From Blastococcus colisei (GTDB lineage: Bacteria; Actinomycetota; Actinomycetes; Mycobacteriales; Geodermatophilaceae), in the NCBI RefSeq assembly GCF_006717095.1, contig NZ_VFQE01000001.1, forward strand, positions 1,612,001 to 1,676,000: DNA of 64,000 nt, read 5' to 3'. The notes beneath the pieces were generated by a model, which saw only the letters and a program-made list of their open reading frames with translations, was not told the origin of the DNA and did not search any database. The position numbers were made by a program, and so were the translations under genes. Positions within the stretch are counted from its first letter, which is position 1; each line of letters opens with the position of its first letter. Shown in pieces: positions 49,224 to 57,982 of this stretch.

Positions 49224-50093
49224 TCAGTCCGTCGGCCCGGTAGCCGGCGGGGTGGTGCGGGTGGCCGCGGCCGGGTCGCGGGCGAGGAGCTCGCGGCGGG
49301 CGCGGGTGCGGTAGGAGTCCCCGGCGAGGGTGATGACCTCGGCGTGGTGGACGAGGCGGTCGATCATCGCGGCGGCGGCGATGTCGTCGCCGAAGACCTC
49401 GCCCCAGCGGCCGAAGGGCATGTTCGAAGTGATCATCATCGAGCCCTGTTCGTAGCGGGTGGAGACCAGTTGGAAGAACAGGTTGGCCGCGGCGGAGTCG
49501 AACGGGATGTAGCCGACCTCGTCGATGATCAGCAGCCGGTAGCGGCGCAGTCGCTTGAGTTCGGCGGCCAGCCGGCCCTCGGTGTGGGCGTCACGCAGTC
49601 GGGTGATCCAGCCGATAGCGGTGTCGAAGAGCACCGCATGTCCGGCCTGGACTGCCTTGAGGCCCAGGCCCAGGGCGAGGTGGGTCTTGCCGACTCCGGG
49701 CGGGCCGAGCAGTACGACGTTGTCCGCTCGGCCGATGTAGGCGCAGCCGGCCAGGTGCGCGAGCACGTCGCGGCGCAGAGAGGGCTGGTGGTCGACGTTG
49801 AACTCCTCGAGCGTCTTGACCTGCGGGAAGTGAGCTCCGGCCAGACGGATCTGCGTGCCGTTGGCTTCTCGGTCGGCGACCTGGCGGGCCAGCACGGCGG
49901 CCAGGTACTCCTCGTGCGACCAGTGCTCCTCGCGGGCCTGGGTCGCCAGCTCGGCCCAAATCCGGCCGATGATCGGGGTCTTGAGCACTCGCGCCAGGTA
50001 GGCGATGTGGGAGACCAACTCACTGCTGCTGCGGCCGGCAACGTGGCCGGCGTCGGCGGGCAGATCCGCGCCGCGAGTGATCACCGGGCTCAC
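49224..50093 (-). CDS. istB: IS21-family transposition helper ATPase
   Basis: 289-residue DnaA/IstB-type AAA+ ATPase that directs IstA to target DNA. Walker A LLGPPGVGKTHLALGLG, Walker B YRLLIIDEVGYIPFDS, sensor-like MMITSNMPFGRWGEVF, and the arginine-finger region IDRLVHHAEVITLAGDSYR. The N-terminal extension (REEHWSHEEYLAAVLARQV) is usual. GTG start inside the istA stop. Confidence 0.92.
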   Translation of the reverse strand: MSPVITRGADLPADAGHVAGRSSSELVSHIAYLARVLKTPIIGRIWAELATQAREEHWSHEEYLAAVLARQVADREANGTQIRLAGAHFPQVKTLEEFNVDHQPSLRRDVLAHLAGCAYIGRADNVVLLGPPGVGKTHLALGLGLKAVQAGHAVLFDTAIGWITRLRDAHTEGRLAAELKRLRRYRLLIIDEVGYIPFDSAAANLFFQLVSTRYEQGSMMITSNMPFGRWGEVFGDDIAAAAMIDRLVHHAEVITLAGDSYRTRARRELLARDPAAATRTTPPATGPTD

Positions 50094-51370
50094 CGCGCGC
50101 CCTCCGGCATCGAAGCCTGGACTGCGCCGGCGGGGTCGAAGTCCGAGCCGAACAGCGCGTCGTAGTCGGGCAGGGCGCGCAGCATCACCGGATGCCCGTC
50201 CTCGTGGTGACGGGCCCGCGACCGACGTGCCGCCTCGGCCGCTTGCAGCCGGTATTCGGCGCGCAGCTCGGCGGCGATGCGCACGTGCTCGGGATCGGTG
50301 ATCACCGCCCGCTTGGCCCAGCACCGCTGATGCACGGCGACGTCGAGGCCGTCGTGCACGACCGCCACCTGGGTGGGGGAGGCCTCCACGTCGACGATCC
50401 GGCCGATCATTCGCGGGTCGACCGAATAGTCGTTGCCGTCGAGTCGGATGTAGTAGTCCCGGCCCAGCCGCACCCGGTGGCTCAGCCCGACCGCCGGGGC
50501 GACCCGCGGCAGCGGCGTCATCGCCGCCCGGTCGGCCTCCAGGGCCGAGACCGGGCGGGCGCCGGTGGCCCGCACCAGCCGGCGGTTGGCCGTCGGGAGC
50601 CAGTCGGTGAGCTGGTCGTTGAAGTCGTGCGGGCAGGAGAACTGTCGGCCGGGTAGGAACGAGGTCTCCAAGAACCCGTTGTTCCGTTCCACCATCCCCT
50701 TCGACTCGGGGTCGCGCGGGGGCAGCAGCCGGATCTGGGTGGCCAGCGAGCCAGCAAATGCCGCCGCCGGTGCGCTCACTCGGCCGGTGCCGCCGATCGC
50801 GGATTCCCGGTCCCAGACCAGCGTCTTGCTCACCGCTCCGACCGCGCTGATCAGCTGCCACATCCCGGCCAGTAGGTCCCCAGCCTGCCGGGAGGGCAGC
50901 ATCACCGCGGAGATGAACCGTGAGTACGTCGCGGTCATCACCAACACCGGCAGCACCGCCGCCTGCCCGTGCCCGACCGGGATCTTCACCTCCGGGAACC
51001 ACAGGTCGCACTGGGTCGCCTGCCCGGGCTCGTGGATCAGCCGATCGGCCGGATCGATGCCGGCGTACTCGGGACGGATCGCCCGGATGCGGTCCTTGAG
51101 GATCGTGATCGAGTGGGTCCAGCCGATCCGCTCGGCAATCACCGTCGCCGGCATCCGCGGGAACTCCTTGAGCATCGCCCGGATCTGCGGCTCCACCGCG
51201 TCCACCAGCGACCCCTTCGGCCGCCGCTCGTACTTCGGCGGGCGGTCAGCAGCCAACGCCGATCGCACGGTGTTACGGGCGACTCCCAGCCGCCGTGAGA
51301 TCTCCTTGATCGGCACCTTCTCCGCCCGATGCAGTCGACGGATCTCGGCCCAGTCCTCCACAGTGATCAC
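50090..51370 (-). CDS. istA: IS21-family transposase
   Basis: 426-residue DDE transposase. N-terminal helix-turn-helix ([35 protein letters not shown]), integrase core with Asp in [10 protein letters not shown], Asp in [13 protein letters not shown] and Glu in [15 protein letters not shown], then the Mu-C-like beta barrel ([20 protein letters not shown]). Complete. Operon with istB. Confidence 0.92.
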   Translation of the reverse strand: MITVEDWAEIRRLHRAEKVPIKEISRRLGVARNTVRSALAADRPPKYERRPKGSLVDAVEPQIRAMLKEFPRMPATVIAERIGWTHSITILKDRIRAIRPEYAGIDPADRLIHEPGQATQCDLWFPEVKIPVGHGQAAVLPVLVMTATYSRFISAVMLPSRQAGDLLAGMWQLISAVGAVSKTLVWDRESAIGGTGRVSAPAAAFAGSLATQIRLLPPRDPESKGMVERNNGFLETSFLPGRQFSCPHDFNDQLTDWLPTANRRLVRATGARPVSALEADRAAMTPLPRVAPAVGLSHRVRLGRDYYIRLDGNDYSVDPRMIGRIVDVEASPTQVAVVHDGLDVAVHQRCWAKRAVITDPEHVRIAAELRAEYRLQAAEAARRSRARHHEDGHPVMLRALPDYDALFGSDFDPAGAVQASMPEGAR

Positions 51371-51438
51371 CCTTCAGGTGTCGGCGGGGGTCAACTTTCA
51401 TCCGACGCCTGGGGGTCACTTTTCACTCGTCGTCGACA

Positions 51439-51443
51439 CCGGG
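51439..51443 (+). repeat. Target duplication CCGGG, right copy
   Basis: Directly follows the GACA end of the IS21-type element and matches 49153-49157. Confidence 0.85.
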
Positions 51444-52052
51444 AACGGATCAAGGACAAAGTCATGATCTCCGAGCGGCCCGCCGAGGCCGACGACCGCG
51501 CCGTACCCGGCCACTTCGAAGGCGACCTGATGGTCGGCAAGGACAGCGGCTCGGCGGTCGGCACCCTGGTCGAGCGCACCACCCGGTTCACCATGCTCCT
51601 GCACCTGCCGGCCGATCACGGTGCCGAAGCCGTCCGCGACGCCATCACCACCAAAATCGCCACGCTGCCGGTACATCTGCGCCGCTCGCTGACCTGGGAC
51701 CAGGGCATCGAGTTGGCCAGGCACACCGAGATCACCATCGCGGCCGACCTGCCGATCTACTTCTGCGATCCGCACAGCCCCTGGCAGCGCGGCACCAACG
51801 AGAACACCAACGGCCTGCTCCGCCAGTACCTGCCCAAGGGCACCGACCTCTCGGTGCACACCATCGCCGACCTCGAGGCCATCGAGACCCGACTCAACGG
51901 CCGACCCCGCAAGACCCTCGGCTTCAAGACCCCCGCCGAAGCCTTCGCCCAGCTACTCTCCGAAGATCAACAAGCTGGTGTTGCGACGACCAGTTGAATC
52001 CGCCAACCGAGAACGCAGGTAAAGGTTCCTTTGCCTGAGGGCAGGAGGGTGC

Positions 52053-54263
52053 TTAGCGGGCGCCGGCGAGTTCGGGTTCGCGCCGGGGCGTCGGCACGTC
52101 GTCGGACTCGCGGATGCCGTAGCGGGCGTACAACCGGCGCAGGGGCCCCGGTGCCCACCAGTTGGCCCGCCCGAGCAGCCGCATCGTCGCCGGCACCAGC
52201 AGGATCCGGACGACGGTCGCGTCGATGACGATCGCGATCAGCATCGCGACGCCGATCATCTTGATGAAGGTGATCCCCGAGAGCGAGAACGCGCCGATCA
52301 CCACGAGAAGCAGCAGCGCGGCGCTGGTGATGATCCCGCCGGTGCGCTGCAGGCCGGTCGCCACCGCCGTCGTGTTGTCGCCGGTCCTGTCGTACTCCTC
52401 CCGGATCCGGGACATGAGGAACACCTCGTAGTCCATCGACAGCCCGAACACGATGGCCAGCACCAGGATCGGCTGGGTCGCCTCCACGAACCCGGTGGGC
52501 GTGAAGTCCAGGAACCCGCTCAGGTTGCCGTCCTGGAAGATCCAGACCAGCGCGCCGAACGAGGCCCCCAGCGACAGCACGTTCATCACCACCGCCTTGA
52601 CCGGCAGCACGAGCGAGCCGAAGGCCAGGAACAGCAGCACGAACGTCGTCGCCACCACGAAGACCGCCATCCACGGCAGCAGCGCGGCGAGGCTGTCGAG
52701 CAGGTCCGCCAGCACCGCGGTCTGCCCGCCGATCAGCGCCTCGCCGCCCTCGGGCGCCGGGACGGCACGGACCGCGCCGACCAGTTCCCGCGCCTCGGTG
52801 GACAGCGGGTCGCCGGCGTAGGCGAGGTCGACCCGCGCGGTGTCGCCTGCCGCGCCGGCGACCGTCGCGCCGTCCACCCCGGGTACCGCTGCCACGTCGT
52901 CGACGTAGGCCTCCAACGCGGCGTCACCGGTAGGGGAGTCGACCGCGTCGGGCAGCGTCACGATCGCGGTGATCGGCCCGCGCTCGCTCGGTGGGAAGTC
53001 CGCCCGGATCGTCTCCGCGACCACCCGGCTCTCGGTCCCCTCCGGCAGGGCCCGCTCGTCGATGCCGCCGAACTGCACCCGCAGGAACGGCAGCGCCAGG
53101 ACGACCAGCACTGTGGTGACGACGACGGTGTAGATCACCGGCCGGCGCATCACACTGTGCGCGATCCGGTACCACGCCCCGTGCTCCCGAGGTGCGTTTA
53201 TGGCCATAACTGCCGTCGGGGGGCGGTGGAACACGCGTCGCAACCAGGGGCGGACCGACAGCGCGTCGACCTTGGGGCCGAGCATCGCCAGCAGCGCCGG
53301 CAGCAGGGTGAGGGCGGCGAGCATCGCGATGAGGACGGCGCTCATCCCGCCGAACCCCATGGAGCGGAGGAAGACCTGCGGGAAGATCAGCAGCCCGGCC
53401 AGCGAGATCGCGACCGTGATCCCGGAGACCGCGACGGTCCGGCCCGCCGTCGCCATCGTCCGTGCCAGCGCCGTCTCGGTGTCGGGCTGCCTGGCGATCT
53501 CCTCCCGGAACCGGCTGACCATGAACAGGCCGTAGTCGATGGCCAGGCCCAGGCCGGTGATCGTGACGACGTTGACGGCGAAGATCGAGACGTCGGTGAC
53601 CATCGAGAAGCCGCGCAACGCCGCGAACGAACCGAGGATCGCCACCACGCCGATCGCCAGCGGCAGCCCGGCCGCGGCGAAGCTGCCGAAGATGACGACG
53701 AGCAGGACGGCGAGGATCGGCAGCGAGATCATCTCCGCCCGCGCGATGTCGGCGCTGACCCGCTCGTTGATGTCGCGGTTGATCGTCGTCCCGCCGCCGA
53801 CCTGCGTCTCCAGCCCGGGCGCGTCGAGCTCGGCCTCGATCCGCTCGAGGCCCGCGGTCCGCTGGTCCTCGTCGCCGGCCAGCGTGAGCACGGCGTAGGT
53901 GGCGGTCCGGTCCTCGCTGACCAGCTGGGGCGCGCCGGTGCCGAAGAAGGTCACCGACTCCTCGACGACGTCGTCCGGGAGCGCGGCCAGGCTCTGCTCC
54001 ACGGCGTCGGCGTAGGCACCGTCGTCGACGGTCAGCTGGTCGCTGGAGTACAGGACGACGACGTCGCCACCACCGCGGCCGAGTTCTCGCTCGGCAACCG
54101 CGGCGGCCAGCGAGCTCTCGCTGTCGGGGTCCTCGAACCCGCCGCCGGTCATGGCGCCGAAGACGCCGGTGCCCCAGATCCCGGCGAAGGCGACGAAGGC
54201 GAGCGCGAGGGCCACCACCCAGCGACGACGGCGGTACATCACCCGGCCGAGGGCCTCGAACAT
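52053..54263 (-). CDS. MMPL family transporter
   Basis: 736-residue RND/MMPL-type exporter of lipids or drugs. Twelve predicted helices in two repeats: one after the N-terminus (RRRWVVALALAFVAFAGIWG), a cluster including ITGLGLAIDYGLFMVSRFRE with the conserved Asp-Tyr pair of the proton path, and the second repeat VFGLSMDYEVFLMSRIREEY. Two large outer loops. Divergent from a TetR gene with a shared operator, so likely induced by the regulator's ligand. The IS30-type element ends 13 bases after its stop and leaves it intact. Confidence 0.9.
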   Translation of the reverse strand: MFEALGRVMYRRRRWVVALALAFVAFAGIWGTGVFGAMTGGGFEDPDSESSLAAAVAERELGRGGGDVVVLYSSDQLTVDDGAYADAVEQSLAALPDDVVEESVTFFGTGAPQLVSEDRTATYAVLTLAGDEDQRTAGLERIEAELDAPGLETQVGGGTTINRDINERVSADIARAEMISLPILAVLLVVIFGSFAAAGLPLAIGVVAILGSFAALRGFSMVTDVSIFAVNVVTITGLGLAIDYGLFMVSRFREEIARQPDTETALARTMATAGRTVAVSGITVAISLAGLLIFPQVFLRSMGFGGMSAVLIAMLAALTLLPALLAMLGPKVDALSVRPWLRRVFHRPPTAVMAINAPREHGAWYRIAHSVMRRPVIYTVVVTTVLVVLALPFLRVQFGGIDERALPEGTESRVVAETIRADFPPSERGPITAIVTLPDAVDSPTGDAALEAYVDDVAAVPGVDGATVAGAAGDTARVDLAYAGDPLSTEARELVGAVRAVPAPEGGEALIGGQTAVLADLLDSLAALLPWMAVFVVATTFVLLFLAFGSLVLPVKAVVMNVLSLGASFGALVWIFQDGNLSGFLDFTPTGFVEATQPILVLAIVFGLSMDYEVFLMSRIREEYDRTGDNTTAVATGLQRTGGIITSAALLLLVVIGAFSLSGITFIKMIGVAMLIAIVIDATVVRILLVPATMRLLGRANWWAPGPLRRLYARYGIRESDDVPTPRREPELAGAR

Positions 54264-54293
54264 GGCGTCTCCAGTGCTAGCGTCGGGCGAGAG

Positions 54294-54339
54294 GTGAACA
54301 GTGTTAGCGAACGGCGATCACTTTGCTAACGCTGTTCAC
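54294..54339. promoter_or_regulatory. Large operator between MMPL and TetR genes
   Basis: Two 18-base arms (54294-54311 and 54322-54339) match inverted at 16 positions around a 10-base centre. Arms contain GTGAACAG and GTTAGC. The position between divergent starts fits a TetR dimer-pair site that controls both genes. Confidence 0.68.
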
Positions 54340-54367
54340 TGATGTCAAGAGCCATCGCGGGGAGAAC

Positions 54368-55132
54368 ATGAGCGAGCTGCCGGGAGAACCGCTGAGTCGC
54401 CGCGATCGCGTGCGTGCCGACACCCTGCGTGAGATCAGGCAGACGGCCCGCCGGGTGCTGGTCGACCAGGGCGTCGACGGCCTGGCGCTGCGCGCGGTCG
54501 CCCGGGAGATGGGCATGACGGCACCTGCGCTCTACCGGTACTTCGACAGCCGTGAGGACCTCGTCGAACACGTCGTCGCCGATCTCTACGACGAGCTCAT
54601 CGACGACCTGGCGGCGGTCCGCGACGCGACCGATCCCGCGACGCCTGGGGCCCGGCTGATCTCCGTCTCCCGGGCGTTCCGGGGGTGGGCGACCGCCCAC
54701 CACGCCGAGTTCGGCCTGCTGTTCGGCAGTGCGGGGGAGCGGGTGCTCGCACCTGATGACCAGCGTGGGCCGGGCGAGCGCCCGCCGCAGGTGGCCGGCC
54801 GCCGGTTCGGCGGCGTCTTCGGCGAACTCGTGGCGCAGATCTACCTGGAGCGCGGCTTCCCGGTGCCCGACGAGGCCGACCTCGACCCGGCACTCCAGGA
54901 GCAGCTGCGCGCGTGGTGCGCGAAGCTGCCGGTGTCGCTGCCGCTGGGCGTCATGCACGTCTTCCTGTCCTGCTGGATCCGGCTGTACGGGATGGTCTGC
55001 ATGGAGGTGTTCGGTCACCTGCGGTTCGCCCTCGACGACGCCGGGCCCATGTTCGAGTCGGAACTGCAGGCACTGAGCGCCGTCCTGGGCGTGGCTGACG
55101 AGTACCGCCCGCCGGCGGAGCAGCGGCCGTGA
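54368..55132 (+). CDS. TetR-family transcriptional regulator
   Basis: 254 residues. HTH: LVDQGVDGLALRAVAREMGM and TAPALYRYFDSREDLVEHVV; the C-terminal TetR_C_13-like domain (RAFRGWATAHHAEFGLLFGS) binds the ligand. GGGGAGAAC precedes the ATG; the TTG at 54323 lies within the operator and is unlikely as a start. Expected to repress the divergent MMPL exporter and itself. Confidence 0.87.
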   Translation: MSELPGEPLSRRDRVRADTLREIRQTARRVLVDQGVDGLALRAVAREMGMTAPALYRYFDSREDLVEHVVADLYDELIDDLAAVRDATDPATPGARLISVSRAFRGWATAHHAEFGLLFGSAGERVLAPDDQRGPGERPPQVAGRRFGGVFGELVAQIYLERGFPVPDEADLDPALQEQLRAWCAKLPVSLPLGVMHVFLSCWIRLYGMVCMEVFGHLRFALDDAGPMFESELQALSAVLGVADEYRPPAEQRP

Positions 55133-55236
55133 CGAGGCTCACTGCTAGCAATCTGCTTGCAGGAGTTAGCACTCAAGGTCGGCGGGGCATGGAGAAGACC
55201 GTCAGGTCATCCCCGAATCTTTGGAGTTCCCCCGTC

Positions 55237-56211
55237 ATGACCGACAACAACAGCAAGCTCATCAACCAGCTGCGCGCCCTCGTCCTGCTCACGCAGACCG
55301 AGGAGCAGGTCGCACGCACCCGCATCTCCCAGGCCCGCACCGACGCGGTCCGTCGTGAGCTGACCGAGAACGCCGACAACGCCGCGGCCCGCACGCTCGA
55401 GATCACCGAGCAGCTGCGCGCCATCGGTGGCGTGCCGGACGTCGTCACCCCGGCGGTCGGTCGCCTGTCGGCCTTCTTCAAGGCCACCTTCGAGCAGGCC
55501 GCTCCCTTCGAGGAGGCGCTGTTCACCGACCTGCAGCTCGAGCACCAGCTGCTCGACCGCGCCACCTACGTCAAGGTCCTCGCCGACCAGGCCGGCCAGA
55601 CCAAGGTGCGTCAGCTCGCCGAGAAGCTCATCGACGCCCACAAGGCGACCGTGGAGTGGCTGACCGTCGTCCTCGCCGAGGAGGCCATGGGTGGCCCCGT
55701 CGCCCTCGTGCCCACGCCGGTGCAGAAGGTCGCCGGTGGCGTGGCCCGGGCCGTCAACGCCCCGGTCCGCTTCTGGGCCAACACGGTGAACAACGCCGTC
55801 GACACGGTGAAGCACGCCGGTGAGGAGACCTCCGACCGGTTCTCCGCCGTCACCGACCGCGCCGCGCAGCTGACCGACGCCGTCCGCGAGACCCTCACCG
55901 CCGGCCGCAGCGCCACGCTGCGCCGCGCCGAGCAGGTCGCCAACCGCGAGGGCGACAAGGACGCCGCCAAGGCTGCCCGGTCCGCCCGCGAGGAGCTCGG
56001 TGACGTCTCCGCCGACGAGCTGCCGATCAAGAACTACGACAACCTGTCGGTCGGCGACGCCATCAAGGCGATCAAGGGCCTCGACGAGCCGCGCGACCTC
56101 CGCGTGATCATCTCCTACGAGGAGGCTCACAAGAGCCGGGCGAACGTGGCCAGCGCCGCGCAGACCCAGCTCGCCTCGCTGGCCAAGGAGGCCGTGGGCG
56201 TCGACAGCTGA
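55237..56211 (+). CDS. Ferritin-like four-helix protein
   Basis: 324 residues. Residues 1-160 look like a ferritin-like helical bundle (LRALVLLTQTEEQVARTRIS, LEHQLLDRATYVKVLADQAG, RQLAEKLIDAHKATVEWLTV), seen in other Geodermatophilaceae. A middle amphipathic, phasin-like stretch follows (GVARAVNAPVRFWANTVNNA), and the last 80 residues contain LPIKNYDNLSVGDAIKAIKG, a helix-hairpin segment. The usual di-iron ExxH is not obvious. TTGGAG precedes the ATG. A strong terminator follows; probably well expressed. Confidence 0.72.
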   Translation: MTDNNSKLINQLRALVLLTQTEEQVARTRISQARTDAVRRELTENADNAAARTLEITEQLRAIGGVPDVVTPAVGRLSAFFKATFEQAAPFEEALFTDLQLEHQLLDRATYVKVLADQAGQTKVRQLAEKLIDAHKATVEWLTVVLAEEAMGGPVALVPTPVQKVAGGVARAVNAPVRFWANTVNNAVDTVKHAGEETSDRFSAVTDRAAQLTDAVRETLTAGRSATLRRAEQVANREGDKDAAKAARSAREELGDVSADELPIKNYDNLSVGDAIKAIKGLDEPRDLRVIISYEEAHKSRANVASAAQTQLASLAKEAVGVDS

Positions 56212-56229
56212 CACCCGCGCACCCGCACC

Positions 56230-56270
56230 GAAGGGCCCGCCCCCGGATCACTTCGGGGGGCGGGCCCTTC
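56230..56270. terminator. Strong hairpin terminator
   Basis: Perfect 15-bp stem (56230-56244 with 56256-56270), 11-base loop, directly after the ferritin-like gene. Confidence 0.78.
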
Positions 56271-56382
56271 CGCGTGTGCGACCGGGTCCGCTCCGTAGCG
56301 CCCCGCCCGGGTACCGCGGGGTATCGAGGGTCACTCGGGGCGGGAGTTTGGCGTGCCGCGGCGGGCGGGGAAGTCTCGGGGC

Positions 56383-56796
56383 ATGAGCATCACCCCCGAG
56401 GTCCTCGAAGCGGAGTTCTCGCTGACCACCGCTGCGACCCGCCTGGACTTCCTCAGCCGCCGCGACAGCGGCAACACCGCCCTGAACACCGTGCGGGACC
56501 GGGGCGAGGACGACTGGGCGACGTCCCTCAAGGACGTCGACACGTCCCTCGACACCTACGAGGCCCTGGAGCTGCTGGCCCTCGGGGAGGTGGTCGCGCG
56601 CAAGGCGCACGACAGCCAGTTGATCGGCATCCGGGCCGCACTGCGGGGCGGCGCCGGGTGGGAGGAGATCGGTGCCGCGCTGGGCACCACACCCGACGCC
56701 GCCTACGACGCCTTCCAGGAGAAGATCGCCCGACAGCTGGACGCCGACGCCGCCGAGGCCGCGCGCGAGCTGGCCGGCAGTCGCCCCGGTCGCTGA
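56383..56796 (+). CDS. Hypothetical helical protein with HTH-like end
   Basis: 137 residues, no named family. Helical throughout; ALRGGAGWEEIGAALGTTPD followed by AAYDAFQEKI looks like a sigma region 4-type helix-turn-helix, the form seen in small actinobacterial DNA-binding proteins. ATG at 56383 preferred over a start ten codons earlier. The stop is one base from the convergent DUF427 gene. Confidence 0.68.
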   Translation: MSITPEVLEAEFSLTTAATRLDFLSRRDSGNTALNTVRDRGEDDWATSLKDVDTSLDTYEALELLALGEVVARKAHDSQLIGIRAALRGGAGWEEIGAALGTTPDAAYDAFQEKIARQLDADAAEAARELAGSRPGR

Positions 56797-56797
56797 G

Positions 56798-57079
56798 TCA
56801 GCGAATCTCCACACCTCTCCAGAAAGCGACGCGGCCGGCGATCTCCTGCGCGGCGTCCTTCGGCGTCGGGTAGTACCAGGCGGCGGCCGCATTCACGCGG
56901 CCGTCGACCTCGAGGTCGAAGTAGGAGGCGGTGCCCTTCCAGGGGCAGAGGGTCTGCTCGGCGGAGGGGCGCAGGACGTCCTCGCGCACAGCGTCGCGCG
57001 GGAAGTAGGCGTTGCCCTCGACGGTCACGATGTCGTCGGACTCCGCGACGACGGTTCCGTTCCAGCTGGCTGTGGTCAT
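56798..57079 (-). CDS. DUF427 domain protein
   Basis: 93-residue beta-tent protein: ASWNGTVVAESDDIVTVEGN, AYFPRDAVREDVLRPS, TLCPWKGTASYFDLEVDGRV and AAWYYPTPKDAAQEIAGRVA are the complete DUF427 pattern, including the CPWKG motif. Function of the family is not settled. Downstream of, and on the same strand as, the zinc-ribbon gene. Confidence 0.9.
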   Translation of the reverse strand: MTTASWNGTVVAESDDIVTVEGNAYFPRDAVREDVLRPSAEQTLCPWKGTASYFDLEVDGRVNAAAAWYYPTPKDAAQEIAGRVAFWRGVEIR

Positions 57080-57116
57080 GCCCCGATCGTCCTCCGGGGG
57101 CGCAACCGGCCGTGGC

Positions 57117-57353
57117 TCACCAGCGGAGCGGGTACATCTCCCGCGACTGCGCCGTGCGGCAGGCCCGGCAGTGACCCCAGCTCACGATGCTCAGCGGTGA
57201 CGTCGACGCCCCGCATTCGGGGCACTCGACGGAATCCTGCGCGGCGGCGCGCGCCTCGCTGATCTCCTTGGACCGTTCCTCGTGGATGTTCTGGTCGCCC
57301 CGGCAGGGGCAACCCAGATGGGCTTCGGCGCAGCGTCCGGGCCACGTAGCCAG
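57117..57353 (-). CDS. Zinc-ribbon protein, probable CTG start
   Basis: 78 residues, no family name known to me. CPC near the N-terminus, a charged helix (GDQNIHEERSKEISEARAAA), then CPECGASTSPLSIVSWGHCR and ACRTAQSREMYPLRW, giving two CxxC pairs for zinc. The frame has no ATG, GTG or TTG before these motifs, but GGGAGG stands six bases before a CTG (57353-57351). The rival frame in this region is Arg/Pro-rich and unnatural. Real gene likely; the start is inferred. Confidence 0.58.
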   Translation of the reverse strand: MATWPGRCAEAHLGCPCRGDQNIHEERSKEISEARAAAQDSVECPECGASTSPLSIVSWGHCRACRTAQSREMYPLRW

Positions 57354-57486
57354 GGGGTGCCTCCCGGGCAGCAGGGATGTTGTCCCTGACGTTACTCAGG
57401 TGCGCCAGCCCCGCGCGTCACTCGCACGGGCCCGACGGGGACAGAGGTGTCGACGAATCGGCAGGTCGACACGACGACAGGTCGGT

Positions 57487-57879
57487 TCAGGAGTGCAGCA
57501 GGGCGAACGTGGCGACGGCGTGCACGAGGCTCCTGCCGTCCTGGTCGACGTCGGCCTCGCAGACCGTCAGGTGCTCACCGCGGGTCCTGACCCGTGCGGT
57601 GACGCTCAGGTCGCCGGACTTCCCGGGCCGCAGGTAGGTGACGGTCAACTGGCTGGTCGCCGGTACGTCACCGTCGTCGACGGCGGACCGGACGGCCGCG
57701 CCCATGGCGGTGTCGACGAGCGTGGCGAGGACGCCGCCGTGCAGCGCGCCCGCCTGGTTGAGGTGCTCCTCCCGGGCGGTGAACGCCAGCCGGGCCGAGC
57801 CGTCGTCGGCGACCTCCGCCCGCGCACCGAGCCGCTCCGCGAACCCGCCACTGGTGCCGTCAGCCCCGTCGTCGCTCAT
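57487..57879 (-). CDS. PaaI-type hotdog thioesterase
   Basis: 130 residues. LNQAGALHGGVLATLVDTAM holds the Asn, HGG and Asp of the PaaI active site; TSQLTVTYLRPGKSGDLSVT and VHAVATFALL complete the hotdog fold. Hydrolyses an acyl-CoA; no phenylacetate genes are nearby, so the substrate is open. Divergent from the K+ channel gene. Confidence 0.87.
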   Translation of the reverse strand: MSDDGADGTSGGFAERLGARAEVADDGSARLAFTAREEHLNQAGALHGGVLATLVDTAMGAAVRSAVDDGDVPATSQLTVTYLRPGKSGDLSVTARVRTRGEHLTVCEADVDQDGRSLVHAVATFALLHS

Positions 57880-57982
57880 GGCGCCGTCCCTACCCGCCGG
57901 GCCGGCTCCCACGCTGGAGGCGTGCAACGCGCCGGCGCCTTCCGATCGGCCGTGCGCGCAGTCTTTTGGCAGGCTGGTCACG

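Larger units (their letters stand above)
49158..51438 (-). mobile_element. Complete IS21-type element
   Basis: 2281 bp with TGTC…GACA termini. Each end has two spaced copies of a TTGACCCCC-like motif (left near 49175-49210, right near 51388-51420 on the other strand), the multiple terminal repeats typical of IS21. It carries istA and istB in GTGA overlap and is flanked by CCGGG duplications, so both ends are intact and it looks recent. Confidence 0.88.
48434..51997 (+). pseudogene. IS30-family transposase split by an IS21-type insertion
   Basis: The 5' part (to 49157) carries helix-turn-helix sequence LTVAERETIDLCWAEGWPQA and IGRHPSTVSRELRRN; the 3' part (51444-51997) carries the integrase core: [20 protein letters not shown] (Asp), [13 protein letters not shown] (Asp) and [20 protein letters not shown] (Glu). 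Joining across one CCGGG copy gives an unbroken frame, [18 protein letters not shown], exactly as in intact IS30 transposases. The ATG at 48443 may be the true start. The insertion is therefore the only lesion. Confidence 0.87.
48356..52039. mobile_element. IS30-type element, interrupted by an IS21-type element
   Basis: Bounded by perfect 27-bp inverted repeats (48356-48382 and 52013-52039), each with an inner AAAGGAACCTTT-like core. GG flanks both ends (48354-48355, 52040-52041), compatible with a 2-bp target duplication but not proof. Without the 2281-bp guest and its duplication the element is about 1.4 kb, usual for IS30. The transposase frame is split, so it cannot move without help. Confidence 0.85.

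Noticed and set aside
55166-55174. TTAGCACTC, half of a CIRCE heat-shock operator
   Set aside because: The inverted half GAGTGCTAA is missing at the required distance.
57076-57345. Minus-strand frame of 89 codons overlapping the zinc-ribbon gene
   Set aside because: Arg/Pro-rich and without Cys pairs; the neighbouring frame gives the CxxC-bearing protein.
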